Positions 50,051 through 58,183 of a stretch of DNA of 64,000 nt are shown here, in pieces. Every line of letters begins with the position of its first letter. The stretch's first letter is position 1. A program made the translations under genes and the position numbers. Source of the stretch: Candidatus Latescibacterota bacterium. Its GTDB lineage: Bacteria > Latescibacterota > UBA2968. The notes under the pieces are model-generated. The model did no database searches, was not told the DNA's origin, and worked only from the letters and a program-made list of their open reading frames with translations. Location of the stretch: assembly GCA_022823725.1 (NCBI GenBank), contig JAJEHL010000041.1, forward strand, positions 179,512-243,511. The letters are read 5' to 3'.

Positions 50051-51259
50051 ATGTTATTTCACAGGTTGAAATTTTCGGGACTTTTATCTTTTGGACCGCA
50101 GGGGATTGAATTGCCGATGGGACCACTAAATGTCCTGATCGGCCCGAATGGTTCGGGCAAGTCCAACTTTCTGGAGGCGATTTCGTTGCTTCACGCCTCG
50201 CCAAGCGGTATCGGGGAACCCATCTCACGCCTGGGCGGCATCCGCGAGTGGCTATGGAAGGGGCCGTATGAGTTACAATTGATCACTCTGGAGGCCATGA
50301 TTAACTTTTCACTTGGTGGCATGTTGCGGCATTCATTGACTCTCGCCGAGCAGGCGGGGTACCCCTTAGTAACTGATGAACGAGTTGAGCCCACCGGAGC
50401 GCATCCTTGGGAAAATCCTGGACCGGCCTACTATCGCCCACCTCAAGACAAGCAAGTGGCGTTCGATATGTCCTATGCTAACGCGCGGGTACAGTCGGAG
50501 TCTGAGAAGCGCTTGGTCAACTCCCGCCCAGGTGCTATTGAGTTCGCGAGTGATTTCCAGCCAGGAGAGTCTCTGATCTCTCAGGCTGCTATTCCAGACT
50601 ATTGGGCACTTTGGTATCTAAATCAGCAATACACGCACATTCGCCTCTACCGAAATTGGTCTTTCGGGCCTGGCGCGAATATACGTCAACCCTGCAACGC
50701 ACATGCCCGTAGCGATTTTCTGGATGAGGGTGCTGAGAACCTGCCACTCGTGCTATCCCAACTACGTGGACCTCATAAGAGAAAGTTTCTGGATGCATTG
50801 AGCAAGCTATTTGATGGTATTGTTGATGTACAGTGTCCCGTAACGAGCGGCACGGTGGCGTTATTTCTCGAAGAAGAAGGTGGCCGCTCAATACCAGCCA
50901 CTCGTCTCTCCGATGGGACGCTACGTTACTTGAGTTTGTTGGCTGTCTTATTGCATCCCCAGCCACCGCCTCTGATTTGTATTGAGGAACCAGAACTGGG
51001 GCTACACCCTGATCTGCTACCCACGTTGAGTGATTTGATGTGCGAGGCGTCAAAGCGCAGTCAAGTGATCGTTACGACTCATTCCGATGTGCTTGTGGAC
51101 GCGCTGACGGATAAGCCTGAGAGCGTCGTAATCTGCGAGAAACACGATGGGCAGACGGAAATGCGCCGTCTCGATAAGAGCGATTTGGCAAAGTGGTTAG
51201 AGAAATACAGACTGGGCGATCTTTGGACTTCGGGTGAGTTGGGCGGAAATCGATGGTGA
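50051..51259 (+). CDS. AAA family ATPase (AAA_21/OLD-like)
   Basis: The 402-residue protein starts at ATG 50051 after AAGGAAAAG (an earlier GTG at 50021 would translate through the leader box). Walker A GPNGSGKSN is at residues 31-39 in the RecF/SMC-like N-terminus (LKFSGLLSFGPQGIELP). The signature-like LSDGTLRYLSLLAVL leads to Walker B with ICIEEPELGLHP, and a switch region VIVTTHSDVLVDAL follows. This is the ABC-type AAA core found in OLD-family, AbiL and PARIS defence ATPases. It overlaps the downstream DUF4276 gene by 7 bp, so the two are probably one system. The G/T bias of resident genes is missing here. Confidence 0.9.
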   Translation: MLFHRLKFSGLLSFGPQGIELPMGPLNVLIGPNGSGKSNFLEAISLLHASPSGIGEPISRLGGIREWLWKGPYELQLITLEAMINFSLGGMLRHSLTLAEQAGYPLVTDERVEPTGAHPWENPGPAYYRPPQDKQVAFDMSYANARVQSESEKRLVNSRPGAIEFASDFQPGESLISQAAIPDYWALWYLNQQYTHIRLYRNWSFGPGANIRQPCNAHARSDFLDEGAENLPLVLSQLRGPHKRKFLDALSKLFDGIVDVQCPVTSGTVALFLEEEGGRSIPATRLSDGTLRYLSLLAVLLHPQPPPLICIEEPELGLHPDLLPTLSDLMCEASKRSQVIVTTHSDVLVDALTDKPESVVICEKHDGQTEMRRLDKSDLAKWLEKYRLGDLWTSGELGGNRW

Positions 51260-51849
51260 CGGCGACGTTATATATTGAAGGTGGTGGAGAAGGTAGAGAA
51301 CTCGGTGCGCGTTTCCGCGAGGGCTGGAACGAGTTTTTTAAATCTGCTGGCGTTGGTAATAAGACAAAGATTGTACGAGGTGGCACACGGCAGCAGGCCT
51401 TCCGTCGCTTTGCTACAGCCGTTGAGGTAGGTCGTCCCAATACGGTTCCTTTCTTGCTCGTCGATAGCGAGGCTCCTGTTGCTGCGGAAAACTCGGTCTG
51501 GCAGCACTTGAACGCCCGTGATAGTTGGTCTCCGCCTTCCGGCGCAGACGACGATCAGGCATTTCTAATGGTTCAGATTATGGAAACTTGGTTCCTGGCT
51601 GATCGTGTTGCGTTGCAAAAGTACTTTGGCGCGAAGTTTAAGCAGAACGCGCTCAAGCAATGGCCCAACTTAGAGAATGTGCCCAAATCAACCGTCCTTA
51701 ATGCGCTGGCAAGTGCTACCGCTTCCTGCTCCAAACGCTATTCCAAGGGCAAAGTCTCATTCGAGTTGCTGGCGAAAATTAATCCCGCTCTTGTCGAGGC
51801 AGCATGTCCACGGGCCAATGCGCTTCTGAATCGGTTGAGGAATCTGTAA
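51253..51849 (+). CDS. DUF4276 (TOPRIM-like) protein, partner of the AAA ATPase
   Basis: The 198-residue protein starts YIEGGGEGRELGARFREG, the first acidic motif (E at position 9) of TOPRIM-like DUF4276, then PFLLVDSEAPVA with the second Asp motif. A helical second half includes FLMVQIMETWFLADRVALQ and ends in MNRLRNL-like sequence. TOPRIM-fold proteins cleave or rearrange nucleic acids with Mg2+; in OLD-like and PARIS systems such a domain is the effector released or activated by the ATPase. The gene overlaps the ATPase stop codon by 7 bp. It ends 90 bp before a strong terminator. That it is the effector of a phage-defence unit is inferred from the pairing. Confidence 0.88.
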   Translation: MVTATLYIEGGGEGRELGARFREGWNEFFKSAGVGNKTKIVRGGTRQQAFRRFATAVEVGRPNTVPFLLVDSEAPVAAENSVWQHLNARDSWSPPSGADDDQAFLMVQIMETWFLADRVALQKYFGAKFKQNALKQWPNLENVPKSTVLNALASATASCSKRYSKGKVSFELLAKINPALVEAACPRANALLNRLRNL

Positions 51850-51939
51850 TGGGCTGGCGACATAGATGTTCCTATAGTTTCTCTGCAAGGCTAGCAGTTT
51901 AAGGCCATAATTTTAGTTAGTTTTCACCAACCGACCCCC

Positions 51940-51962
51940 AACCGGCTTTTGCCGGTTTTTTG
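51940..51962 (+). terminator. Terminator after the AAA/DUF4276 pair
   Basis: AACCGGC (51940-51946) and GCCGGTT (51951-51957) form a 7-bp stem with a 4-nt loop followed by TTTT. It lies 90 bp after the DUF4276 stop and marks the right edge of the island. Confidence 0.88.
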
Positions 51963-52041
51963 CGCTCTATTGTTTTGCAAGTAATTCATACAGGCCCTGT
52001 CATCTATTTTTTGCGGGTTTGAGATTTTAACGGAGGTTGCT

Positions 52042-52983
52042 ATGACCATTCAGGAGCAATTGCACTACGAGCAGGTGAATGATGAGTCTCTGAGTTTTCT
52101 CAAAGCGATTGGCGTTGACTTTCTGACGATCAATCCGTCGATGGATATGCGCGATGGCAAAGACCGCCGTGCGTATTGGGAAGAGGTGCGAGATAAAGCC
52201 GCGGATCACGGCCTGATTTTGCGGAATGCCGCCAGCTATGGTTGGGATGAGTTTACTCTGGGTTTGGAAGATCGGGATAAAAAAATAGATGCTTGGTGTA
52301 TGTTTATCCGCAATTTGGGAGAAGCGGGCATACCTACTTTGGGATACAATTTTAAGCCGATTGGCAATTTTCGCACAGAGTCGGCGACGGGGCGCGGCGG
52401 CGTCAAATACAGCACGTTTGATTACGACGAATGGGCGCGCGAGCGCGTGTATGTGCCCGAAAAAGCAATCTCAGAAGCTGGCATGTGGGAAAATATCGAA
52501 TACTTTTTGAAGCGCGTGGTGCCCGTGGCCGAGGAATATGGCGTGAGGATGGCATTGCATCCGGATGACCCGCCCATTCCCGAACCGATGGGTGGGGCCG
52601 CGCGCATTGTATCTACATTGGAGCAATATCACCGCATCTTTGACCTTGCTCCCAGTTCGTGTAATGCCATGCTATTTTGCCAGGGTTGCGTGGCTGAAAT
52701 GGGCGAAGATGTTTGCGAAGCAATCCGCGATATTGGTGATCGGGACAAAATTGTGTACGTGCATTTTCGAGATATTCAGGGTACGCCGAGAAGTTTTCGA
52801 GAGGTGTTTATCGATGAAGGACAAAACGATATGCACAAGGCGATGCAAACCTATAAGGAGGTGGGATTTAATGGTCCGTTTATGATGGACCACACGCCCA
52901 GGTTCTGGCAATCGGGTACCGAGTGGGCGGGGCGCGCGTTTGCCGTGGGGTACATGCGTGCGATAATTCAGGCGGTTTATTGA
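52042..52983 (+). CDS. uxuA: Mannonate dehydratase (UxuA-like)
   Basis: The 313-residue TIM-barrel protein shows the UxuA pattern. MALHPDDPPIPEPMGGAARI and FCQGCVAEMGEDV supply metal and substrate ligands. VYVHFRDIQGTPRSF is followed by DEGQNDMHKAM and GPFMMDHTPRF near the end. UxuA dehydrates D-mannonate to 2-keto-3-deoxygluconate in hexuronate breakdown, using Mn2+ or Fe2+. The start follows an ACGGAGG element. A Gfo/Idh gene follows by 32 bp with its own AAAGGAG, so an operon for sugar-acid use is likely; the second gene may make the mannonate or a related acid. It is shorter than E. coli UxuA (394 residues) but similar to other shorter members. Confidence 0.82.
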   Translation: MTIQEQLHYEQVNDESLSFLKAIGVDFLTINPSMDMRDGKDRRAYWEEVRDKAADHGLILRNAASYGWDEFTLGLEDRDKKIDAWCMFIRNLGEAGIPTLGYNFKPIGNFRTESATGRGGVKYSTFDYDEWARERVYVPEKAISEAGMWENIEYFLKRVVPVAEEYGVRMALHPDDPPIPEPMGGAARIVSTLEQYHRIFDLAPSSCNAMLFCQGCVAEMGEDVCEAIRDIGDRDKIVYVHFRDIQGTPRSFREVFIDEGQNDMHKAMQTYKEVGFNGPFMMDHTPRFWQSGTEWAGRAFAVGYMRAIIQAVY

Positions 52984-53015
52984 GGAAGGTGAGACGCTTT
53001 TAAAAGGAGAACAAT

Positions 53016-54005
53016 ATGGGAAAGAATACGGCGAGTTCTCAGAAGGTCGTCAAGGTTGCCATGATCGGTGCGGGGGGGCGGTCGCGCAGTGTACACTATC
53101 CCTCGCTGAACGATATGGACGATGTCAAAATGGTGGCTGTATGTGAGTTAAATGAAGTGCGTATGATCGAGGTGGCAGGGGAATACGATATTCCAGCGCG
53201 ATACACCAATTATGTGACGATGATCGAAAGGGAAAAACCCGATGTGGTTTATGCGATTATGCCACCGCATCACATATACGATGTGGCGGCGAATATTACG
53301 GAGATGGGCGTTAATATTATCATCGAAAAACCGCCTTCAGTAACGACCGAACAGGCCAAACAGATGGCGTTGCTGGCGAAAAAGAACAATGTGGTTACGG
53401 GCGTGACATTCCAAAGGCGGTTTGCGCCAGTGATCCGCACGGGAAAAGAAATATGCGAGAAAAATGGGCCAGTGCATAGCGCGGCGTCGTATTTTTATAA
53501 AAACGAAGTGGGTGGGCAACCCATTTACAAGGGTGCGATGGAAAAATTGACCTGCGATGGTATTCACGCGGTGGATACGCTGCGATATTTGTGCGGTGGA
53601 GAAGTAGAAGCCGTGGCGAGCGATGTGCGGCGATTGGACGCTACGTTTAGAAATATGCACACTGCGCTGGTGAAGTTTTCGTCTGGCGCGACAGGTGTGC
53701 TACAAAATTGTTACATGATGGGACGTCGGATGTTCACGGTGGAGGTGCATTCGACGGGTATTTCGATGTTTGGCGATCCCGAAGAAGGCGGGCAGGTATT
53801 TGCCGATGGCAAAGTAGAACCCGCGCGCGTGCTCGATCCCTGGACGCTGAGTGAAAGCGAGAAGCCGCATGTCGCTTTTGGAGCTTATGCCATTAATCGC
53901 CATTTTATCGATTGCGTAAAAACGGGTCAACAACCCGAAACAAATTTTGAAGACGCGGCAAAATCTATGGAATTGGTCGATGCGATTTACGATTCGCAAA
54001 TCTGA
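53016..54005 (+). CDS. Gfo/Idh/MocA family NAD(P)-dependent oxidoreductase 2
   Basis: The 329-residue protein has a Rossmann start (VAMIGAGGRSRSVHYPSL) and the signature INIIIEKPPSVTTEQAKQM (Lys of the EKP motif near residue 111). The C-terminal domain includes DGIHAVDTLRYLCGGEVEAV. Such enzymes use NAD(P) to oxidise a sugar hydroxyl or reduce a keto-sugar. It is in an operon with the UxuA-like gene, which suggests it acts on the same sugar-acid pathway. AAAGGAG precedes the ATG. A dispersed repeat lies 12 bp downstream of its stop. Confidence 0.9.
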   Translation: MGKNTASSQKVVKVAMIGAGGRSRSVHYPSLNDMDDVKMVAVCELNEVRMIEVAGEYDIPARYTNYVTMIEREKPDVVYAIMPPHHIYDVAANITEMGVNIIIEKPPSVTTEQAKQMALLAKKNNVVTGVTFQRRFAPVIRTGKEICEKNGPVHSAASYFYKNEVGGQPIYKGAMEKLTCDGIHAVDTLRYLCGGEVEAVASDVRRLDATFRNMHTALVKFSSGATGVLQNCYMMGRRMFTVEVHSTGISMFGDPEEGGQVFADGKVEPARVLDPWTLSESEKPHVAFGAYAINRHFIDCVKTGQQPETNFEDAAKSMELVDAIYDSQI

Positions 54006-54017
54006 AAATCATCCACA

Positions 54018-54031
54018 GATGGACGCAGATG
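54018..54031 (+). repeat. Dispersed GATGGACGCAGATG repeat, third copy
   Basis: The 14-mer GATGGACGCAGATG, shared with 4759 and 44979, is followed here by AAAGGCGGGAGG. The same AAAGGC tail follows the 44.98-kb copy on the - strand. A degenerate relative (GATGAACGCTGATGAAAGGC) lies near 48002. Confidence 0.75.
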
Positions 54032-54091
54032 AAAGGCGGGAGGTAAAGAGGGACTGGGAATTGGGCGAGGTGAACTGACCACTGACTACTC

Positions 54092-54691
54092 TTATAACAG
54101 ATGTCCATTTCCGCGCGTTCGGCGTTTTACTTCGCGTAGCGTGACGAGTGACTTTTCGAGTGCATTAGACACGGTTTCGAGGCGTTCGTTGGGTGAGGTA
54201 TTTTCCAGAAGCGCTTGCTGTTCGTCGAGGGATAAGGCGAGATTTGCTGCGAGAATGTATGAGAGTGCGCCGAGTTCCATGGCGGGTATTGGGGGCGATA
54301 TCCAGCCCGATGAGAGCTTCAGGGCTTCGGTATAGAGTTTTTTGGCGCGGTTCCCCAAAGCGATGTCAAAGGCTTCGTCATCGTCTTCTACGTCTTCCAC
54401 AAAGCCCGATATATACGAATGGATATCGTATTGCTGAATAACGCGAAAGCGTCGCGTTCCTTCAATCATGATGTTCATTCGGCCATCGGGAAATCGATTG
54501 AGCAGGCCGACAACACGCGCCGCACATCCGATGTCGCTAAAATCATCGTCCGTACCCCATACAAGACCAAATTCGGTATCGTTGTCAAGACACTCACCGA
54601 TCATTTGCTTGTATCGCTCTTCGAAGATGTGCACGGGAACACGCCGATGTGGCAGCAGCACCAGGTCGAGGGGGAAGAGGGGCAGTTCCAT
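54092..54691 (-). CDS. Lon-protease N-terminal (substrate-binding) domain protein
   Basis: The 199-residue protein starts at ATG 54691 (MELPLFPLDLVLLP), just after the LysR stop codon, and an upstream extension of the frame (to 54808) is not supported. It is the LON-SB (PUA-like) domain with FPLDLVLLPHRRVPVHIFEERY and a helical tail to the end. There is no AAA or protease domain, so it is a free-standing LON domain protein like those found in many bacteria, likely binding proteins or peptides. The neighbours are a LysR regulator 4 bp upstream on the same strand and a UxuA-Gfo operon convergent with it. The tail ends RRTRGNGHLL. Confidence 0.9.
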   Translation of the reverse strand: MELPLFPLDLVLLPHRRVPVHIFEERYKQMIGECLDNDTEFGLVWGTDDDFSDIGCAARVVGLLNRFPDGRMNIMIEGTRRFRVIQQYDIHSYISGFVEDVEDDDEAFDIALGNRAKKLYTEALKLSSGWISPPIPAMELGALSYILAANLALSLDEQQALLENTSPNERLETVSNALEKSLVTLREVKRRTRGNGHLL

Positions 54692-54695
54692 TGGG

Positions 54696-55595
54696 TCAGG
54701 AGGCGAGTTTTTGATCGCTGTTTGAGAGAATATCGAGCAGTTTTTGGGTGGCGATTGACAAACTGCGTCCCTTTCGAAAGAGGATGCCCAATGGACGCTC
54801 AAAATCACGATCTACAAAGTGAAGATATGCAAGGGTTTTGCGAGCGAGTTCTTGCTCAATGGAATTGAGTGGCAAAATAGAGATGCCAATATCGACTTCT
54901 ACGGCGTGTTTTATGGGGGCTATGTGGTCGAGTTCCATGACGATATTAGGGCGTATTTTGTATTTTTTTAAGAACTGATCAACGGCACGCCGAGTTGGGG
55001 TTTCGGGGGTAAAGAGAACCAGCGGAAATTTGTTGAGTTCTTGTGGCAAGAATGCGTTGCGAGAGGCCAATTCATGATCGGGGTGCATGGCCACAACCAT
55101 CTTGTCTTGTGTAAAAGGCATTACATCTACATTGCGCTGGGTGCGGGGATATGGCACAATGCCCAAATCGACTTCGCCATTGGCAACATCGTCATAAATT
55201 TTATTTACCTGATCGTATTGGAGACGAAAATTAACCCGGGGATAAGCTTTGAGATAGGTTTTGAGAAAGGGCGTGAGTTCGAGCATACCCACGCTGTAAA
55301 TAGATGCCAGACGAACAGTTCCCGAAACCACCCCACCCAGAGCCTGGATGCGGTGTTCCATTTCTTCGTAGCGCCGGACAATGTCTCGGGCATAGGTGTA
55401 AAAAATTTCGCCTTCTGCAGTGAGTGACAGACGTCTTTTTTCAACGCGTTCGATGAGTTGTTTTCCCTGGCGTTTTTCAATGCTCTTGAGTTGCTGGCTT
55501 ACCGCGGATTGAGTAACGGAATTAAGGACAGCTGTTTTGGAAAAACTCTGCGTTTCAATCAGGTCACAGAAGACTTTCAGGCTTGTAATCAGCAA
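54696..55595 (-). CDS. LysR family transcriptional regulator
   Basis: The 299-residue protein has an N-terminal winged helix-turn-helix (LKVFCDLIETQSFSKTAVL, then SVTQSAVSQQLKSIEKRQGK) and the LysR substrate-binding domain to the end (for example GTVRLASIYSVGMLELTPFL). The start is TTG 55595 after GGAGAAAG. Such regulators respond to a small molecule and control nearby operons. The gene is divergent from accD-aroQ by 264 bp and directly upstream of the Lon-domain gene, so either could be regulated, but no clear T-N11-A palindrome was identified by eye. Confidence 0.9.
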   Translation of the reverse strand: MLITSLKVFCDLIETQSFSKTAVLNSVTQSAVSQQLKSIEKRQGKQLIERVEKRRLSLTAEGEIFYTYARDIVRRYEEMEHRIQALGGVVSGTVRLASIYSVGMLELTPFLKTYLKAYPRVNFRLQYDQVNKIYDDVANGEVDLGIVPYPRTQRNVDVMPFTQDKMVVAMHPDHELASRNAFLPQELNKFPLVLFTPETPTRRAVDQFLKKYKIRPNIVMELDHIAPIKHAVEVDIGISILPLNSIEQELARKTLAYLHFVDRDFERPLGILFRKGRSLSIATQKLLDILSNSDQKLAS

Positions 55596-55799
55596 GGGGC
55601 TTTCTCCGCTGTTAAAATTATAAGGGGATATGAAATTGAGAGAGGGTGTAAATTAGAGCGACAAATCTATAAGAAAGTTGAAACTATGTCAATAGAAAAA
55701 CTGGATTTAAAAAATAGTGCCCATTTTGAACAGCGAAAAAAAATCGGAGTACGATTTTGGTAAGGCCGATTTGCCAAAACGCTAATTTTGGATTTGCTC

Positions 55800-55828
55800 T
55801 TGTAAAAAACTCCAGAACACCTTATACT
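55800..55828 (+). promoter_or_regulatory. Sigma-70-type promoter of accD-aroQ
   Basis: TTGTAA (55800-55805) and TATACT (55823-55828) are separated by 17 bp, 31 bp upstream of the accD start codon. A GGAG element lies in between at 55849. The rest of the 55596-55859 gap is AT-rich without other features. Confidence 0.65.
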
Positions 55829-55859
55829 TCAATTTGTTATCGCTATATGGAGATCACTT

Positions 55860-56729
55860 ATGAACTGGTTTAACAAGCTCAAATCTGGCATTCGGACGCT
55901 TGTGCGAAAGCGTATGCCCGAAAATATTTGGGTTAAGTGCGAGCGATGTGAGCAAATAGTTTACCGAAAGAAACTCGAGCAAAATACAGGTATTTGTCCG
56001 CATTGCAAGCATCACTTTCGCATATCCAGTGCCGAATATATCGCCGCTGTGCTCGATGTAGATTCGTTTGAGGAAATAGGCCGGGAAGTCAAATCGGCCG
56101 ATCCCCTCGCATTTGTCGATCTACAGCCCTATCCCGATCGGATCAAGGAATATCGCAAACGTACCAATATGGATGCCGCTGTACTGGCAGGTGTGGGGAA
56201 GATCAATGATGTGCCTGTGGGTATTGCCGTGCATGAATTTGGTTTTATGGGGGGGTCGCTCGGTTCGGCTGAAGGCGAGCGAATTTGTCGGGTGATTGAT
56301 CGATGCATGCGCGATCAATTGCCGCTGATTATTGTGTGCCGGTCCGGCGGTGCGCGCATGCAAGAGAGCATTTTTTCGCTGATGCAAATGGCGAAAGTCA
56401 ATGCCAAATTATCGCAATTTGCAGATGCGGGGCTGCTGTTTATTTCCGTTCTGATAGATCCCACAACAGCCGGTGTAAATGCCAGTTATGCATCAATTGG
56501 CGATATCAATATCGCTGAGCCAAATGCGTTGATCGGATTTACGGGATCGCGTATTACAGGGTCTTCTGTGAGTGCCTCCGAGATGGAAGCTCTGCGGCAA
56601 GCACAGCGCGCGGAGCAAGTACTCGAACACGGTTTTGTCGATATGATTGTTTCTCGAGATAAAATGAGATCTACCCTGTCTCAGTTGATTGAGATGTTGA
56701 GTAAAAATCCCTCCGAGGTTACTTCATGA
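55860..56729 (+). CDS. accD: Acetyl-CoA carboxylase carboxyltransferase subunit beta
   Basis: The 289-residue protein makes malonyl-CoA together with AccA. The N-terminal zinc ribbon carries four Cys in VKCERCEQ and GICPHCKHHF. The carboxyltransferase core shows DAAVLAGVGKINDVPVGIAV, FMGGSLGSAEGERICR and VCRSGGARMQESIFSLMQMA, the usual crotonase-fold acyl-CoA site. Its stop overlaps the aroQ start by 4 bp (ATGA), so translation is coupled. AccA is not in the window. A sigma-70-type promoter lies 31 bp upstream. Confidence 0.97.
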   Translation: MNWFNKLKSGIRTLVRKRMPENIWVKCERCEQIVYRKKLEQNTGICPHCKHHFRISSAEYIAAVLDVDSFEEIGREVKSADPLAFVDLQPYPDRIKEYRKRTNMDAAVLAGVGKINDVPVGIAVHEFGFMGGSLGSAEGERICRVIDRCMRDQLPLIIVCRSGGARMQESIFSLMQMAKVNAKLSQFADAGLLFISVLIDPTTAGVNASYASIGDINIAEPNALIGFTGSRITGSSVSASEMEALRQAQRAEQVLEHGFVDMIVSRDKMRSTLSQLIEMLSKNPSEVTS

Positions 56730-57166
56730 AGATTCTCGTTTTACAAGGTCCCAATATTAACATGTTAGGACGGCGCAAAGCCGAGCACTACGGTACTGTG
56801 ACAATGGATGAGATTCACGCACATCTCGAACAAAAGGCGGATGAACTGGATTGCGAGATTGCGTGTTTTCAGTCGAATTACGAGGGGGGACTCGTTGAAA
56901 AAGTGCAGGAGATGCGCGATTCTGTAGATGGTATTCTTATAAATCCCGCAGGGCTGACCACAACGAGCGTATCGCTGCGGGACGCGCTCGAAGACGCGGG
57001 TTTACCACTGGTCGAAATTCATCTGTCCAATATCCACGCGCGGGAAGCATGGCGGCGGCATTCTCTGTTTTCCGAAATTGCAGTGGGCATTATTGCCGGA
57101 TTCAGGTGGCGGGGCTATGTGTCGGCGCTTGAGATGCTGGTTGGCATGTTGCGAGATGACGTGTGA
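56726..57166 (+). CDS. aroQ: 3-dehydroquinate dehydratase, type II
   Basis: The 146-residue dodecameric-type enzyme converts 3-dehydroquinate to 3-dehydroshikimate in aromatic amino acid synthesis. The N-terminal KILVLQGPNINMLGRRKAEHYG carries the catalytic Arg and Tyr. NPAGLTTTSVSLRDAL and EIHLSNIHARE provide substrate-binding residues and the catalytic His in the last motif. The usual NPAAYTHTSVA has Thr instead of His at one position (TTTSV), a mild deviation. It is coupled to accD by a 4-bp overlap. Its stop codon overlaps one arm of a 15-bp inverted repeat. Confidence 0.95.
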   Translation: MKILVLQGPNINMLGRRKAEHYGTVTMDEIHAHLEQKADELDCEIACFQSNYEGGLVEKVQEMRDSVDGILINPAGLTTTSVSLRDALEDAGLPLVEIHLSNIHAREAWRRHSLFSEIAVGIIAGFRWRGYVSALEMLVGMLRDDV

Positions 57167-57225
57167 AGTGTATAATTTTGTTGTGGGTGCGTTTTTTTAA
57201 AACCGTATAAAAAATTATACACTTC
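57165..57225 (+). repeat. AT-rich perfect inverted repeat at the accD-aroQ 3' end
   Basis: GAAGTGTATAATTTT (57165-57179) and AAAATTATACACTTC (57211-57225) are perfect 15-bp arms with a 31-bp spacer. It overlaps the aroQ stop. It could be a weak terminator or the ends of a tiny repeat element. The remaining gap to 57410 is AT-rich with no gene seen. Confidence 0.7.
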
Positions 57226-57409
57226 GCAGAAAGTTACGACTTATAGAATTTAAAACATAAAAGTTTTATCTTTTCGTTTTTCAAGCACTTGATCGTCTTC
57301 AAGTGTTTTTTTGTTCCTGAACGAATTTATGGCACGCATCTTGCTCTTTACAGATATAATCAGATTTTACTTTTGAAATGCGGTTACATTTTTCTTCATT
57401 CTTCCTACT

Positions 57410-58135
57410 TCATTTGTAAAGGTCAAATGTCTCTATAAATTGGGCGATAGATTCTGGCACGAGGTCGATGATGGAATCTCCTGCGCGGATGCGTTTGCGT
57501 ACTTCAGTAGAGGAAATATTGCCAAAGGATGGGGGTAGTTGAAGAGGGTGTACTCGGTTTGTAAAAGGCGCGCATTCGGGGCGTGACATAAATCTGTGAA
57601 AGACTTCCCGCGAAAGATTTTCGCGGTTGGCAGATACGATGTGACACAGTGAAAATAGCACCGTGAGTTCAGCGATCATGTCGGTGTAATAGTGCGGATC
57701 AAAGATGCGTATCAGAGTGTCGTGGCCGACGAGAAAGTAGATTTGGGTGTTGGGTGAATAATGTGCTCTGAGTGCGCGTGCTTTGTCGATAAAGCGGGCA
57801 TGGCTACATCCAGCAATTGACAGGCAGGTGTCCAATTGGGTATCAGAATCTGCGTAATTGACCATCATGGCGAGGCGTTGGCCCAGGTCTGCACCAAAGA
57901 GGGCTTTATCGACATTGGTCTTGGCGAGGAGGAGGACGATTTCGTCAAAGCCAAAAGTATCTTGTGCATGGTGTACAAGTGCTTCGTGGGCAAGGGTGAG
58001 CGGATTGAAGGATGCGTCGAGTACCCCGATATGTTTGGGGTGCCGAGGTGCGGCTCGATGTACAAATTGCACCACAGGGGTATCTTGGGGATCGAGGCTA
58101 TCCATGAGGATGCGGTAATTTTCAAGGGTGTTCAT
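57410..58135 (-). CDS. NMN/NaMN adenylyltransferase-like nucleotidyltransferase
   Basis: The 241-residue protein has the cytidylyltransferase-like Rossmann fold: HIGVLDASFNPLTLAHEAL with the conserved (H/T)xxH motif (Thr-Leu-Ala-His here), FLVGHDTLIRIFD and NISSTEVRKRIRAG (the ISSTxxR motif). This matches NadD/NMNAT adenylyltransferases that make NAD or NaAD, but the first His of HxGH is replaced by Thr and the protein is longer than NadD (about 200), so it could have another substrate. It is convergent with aroQ and divergent from the LolA-like gene. With nadB in the same window, a role in NAD metabolism is plausible. Confidence 0.8.
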   Translation of the reverse strand: MNTLENYRILMDSLDPQDTPVVQFVHRAAPRHPKHIGVLDASFNPLTLAHEALVHHAQDTFGFDEIVLLLAKTNVDKALFGADLGQRLAMMVNYADSDTQLDTCLSIAGCSHARFIDKARALRAHYSPNTQIYFLVGHDTLIRIFDPHYYTDMIAELTVLFSLCHIVSANRENLSREVFHRFMSRPECAPFTNRVHPLQLPPSFGNISSTEVRKRIRAGDSIIDLVPESIAQFIETFDLYK

Positions 58136-58183
58136 GGTGAGGGGAATTTATGTTAGAGGCAGGTGTGGGGCAAGGAGAAATAC

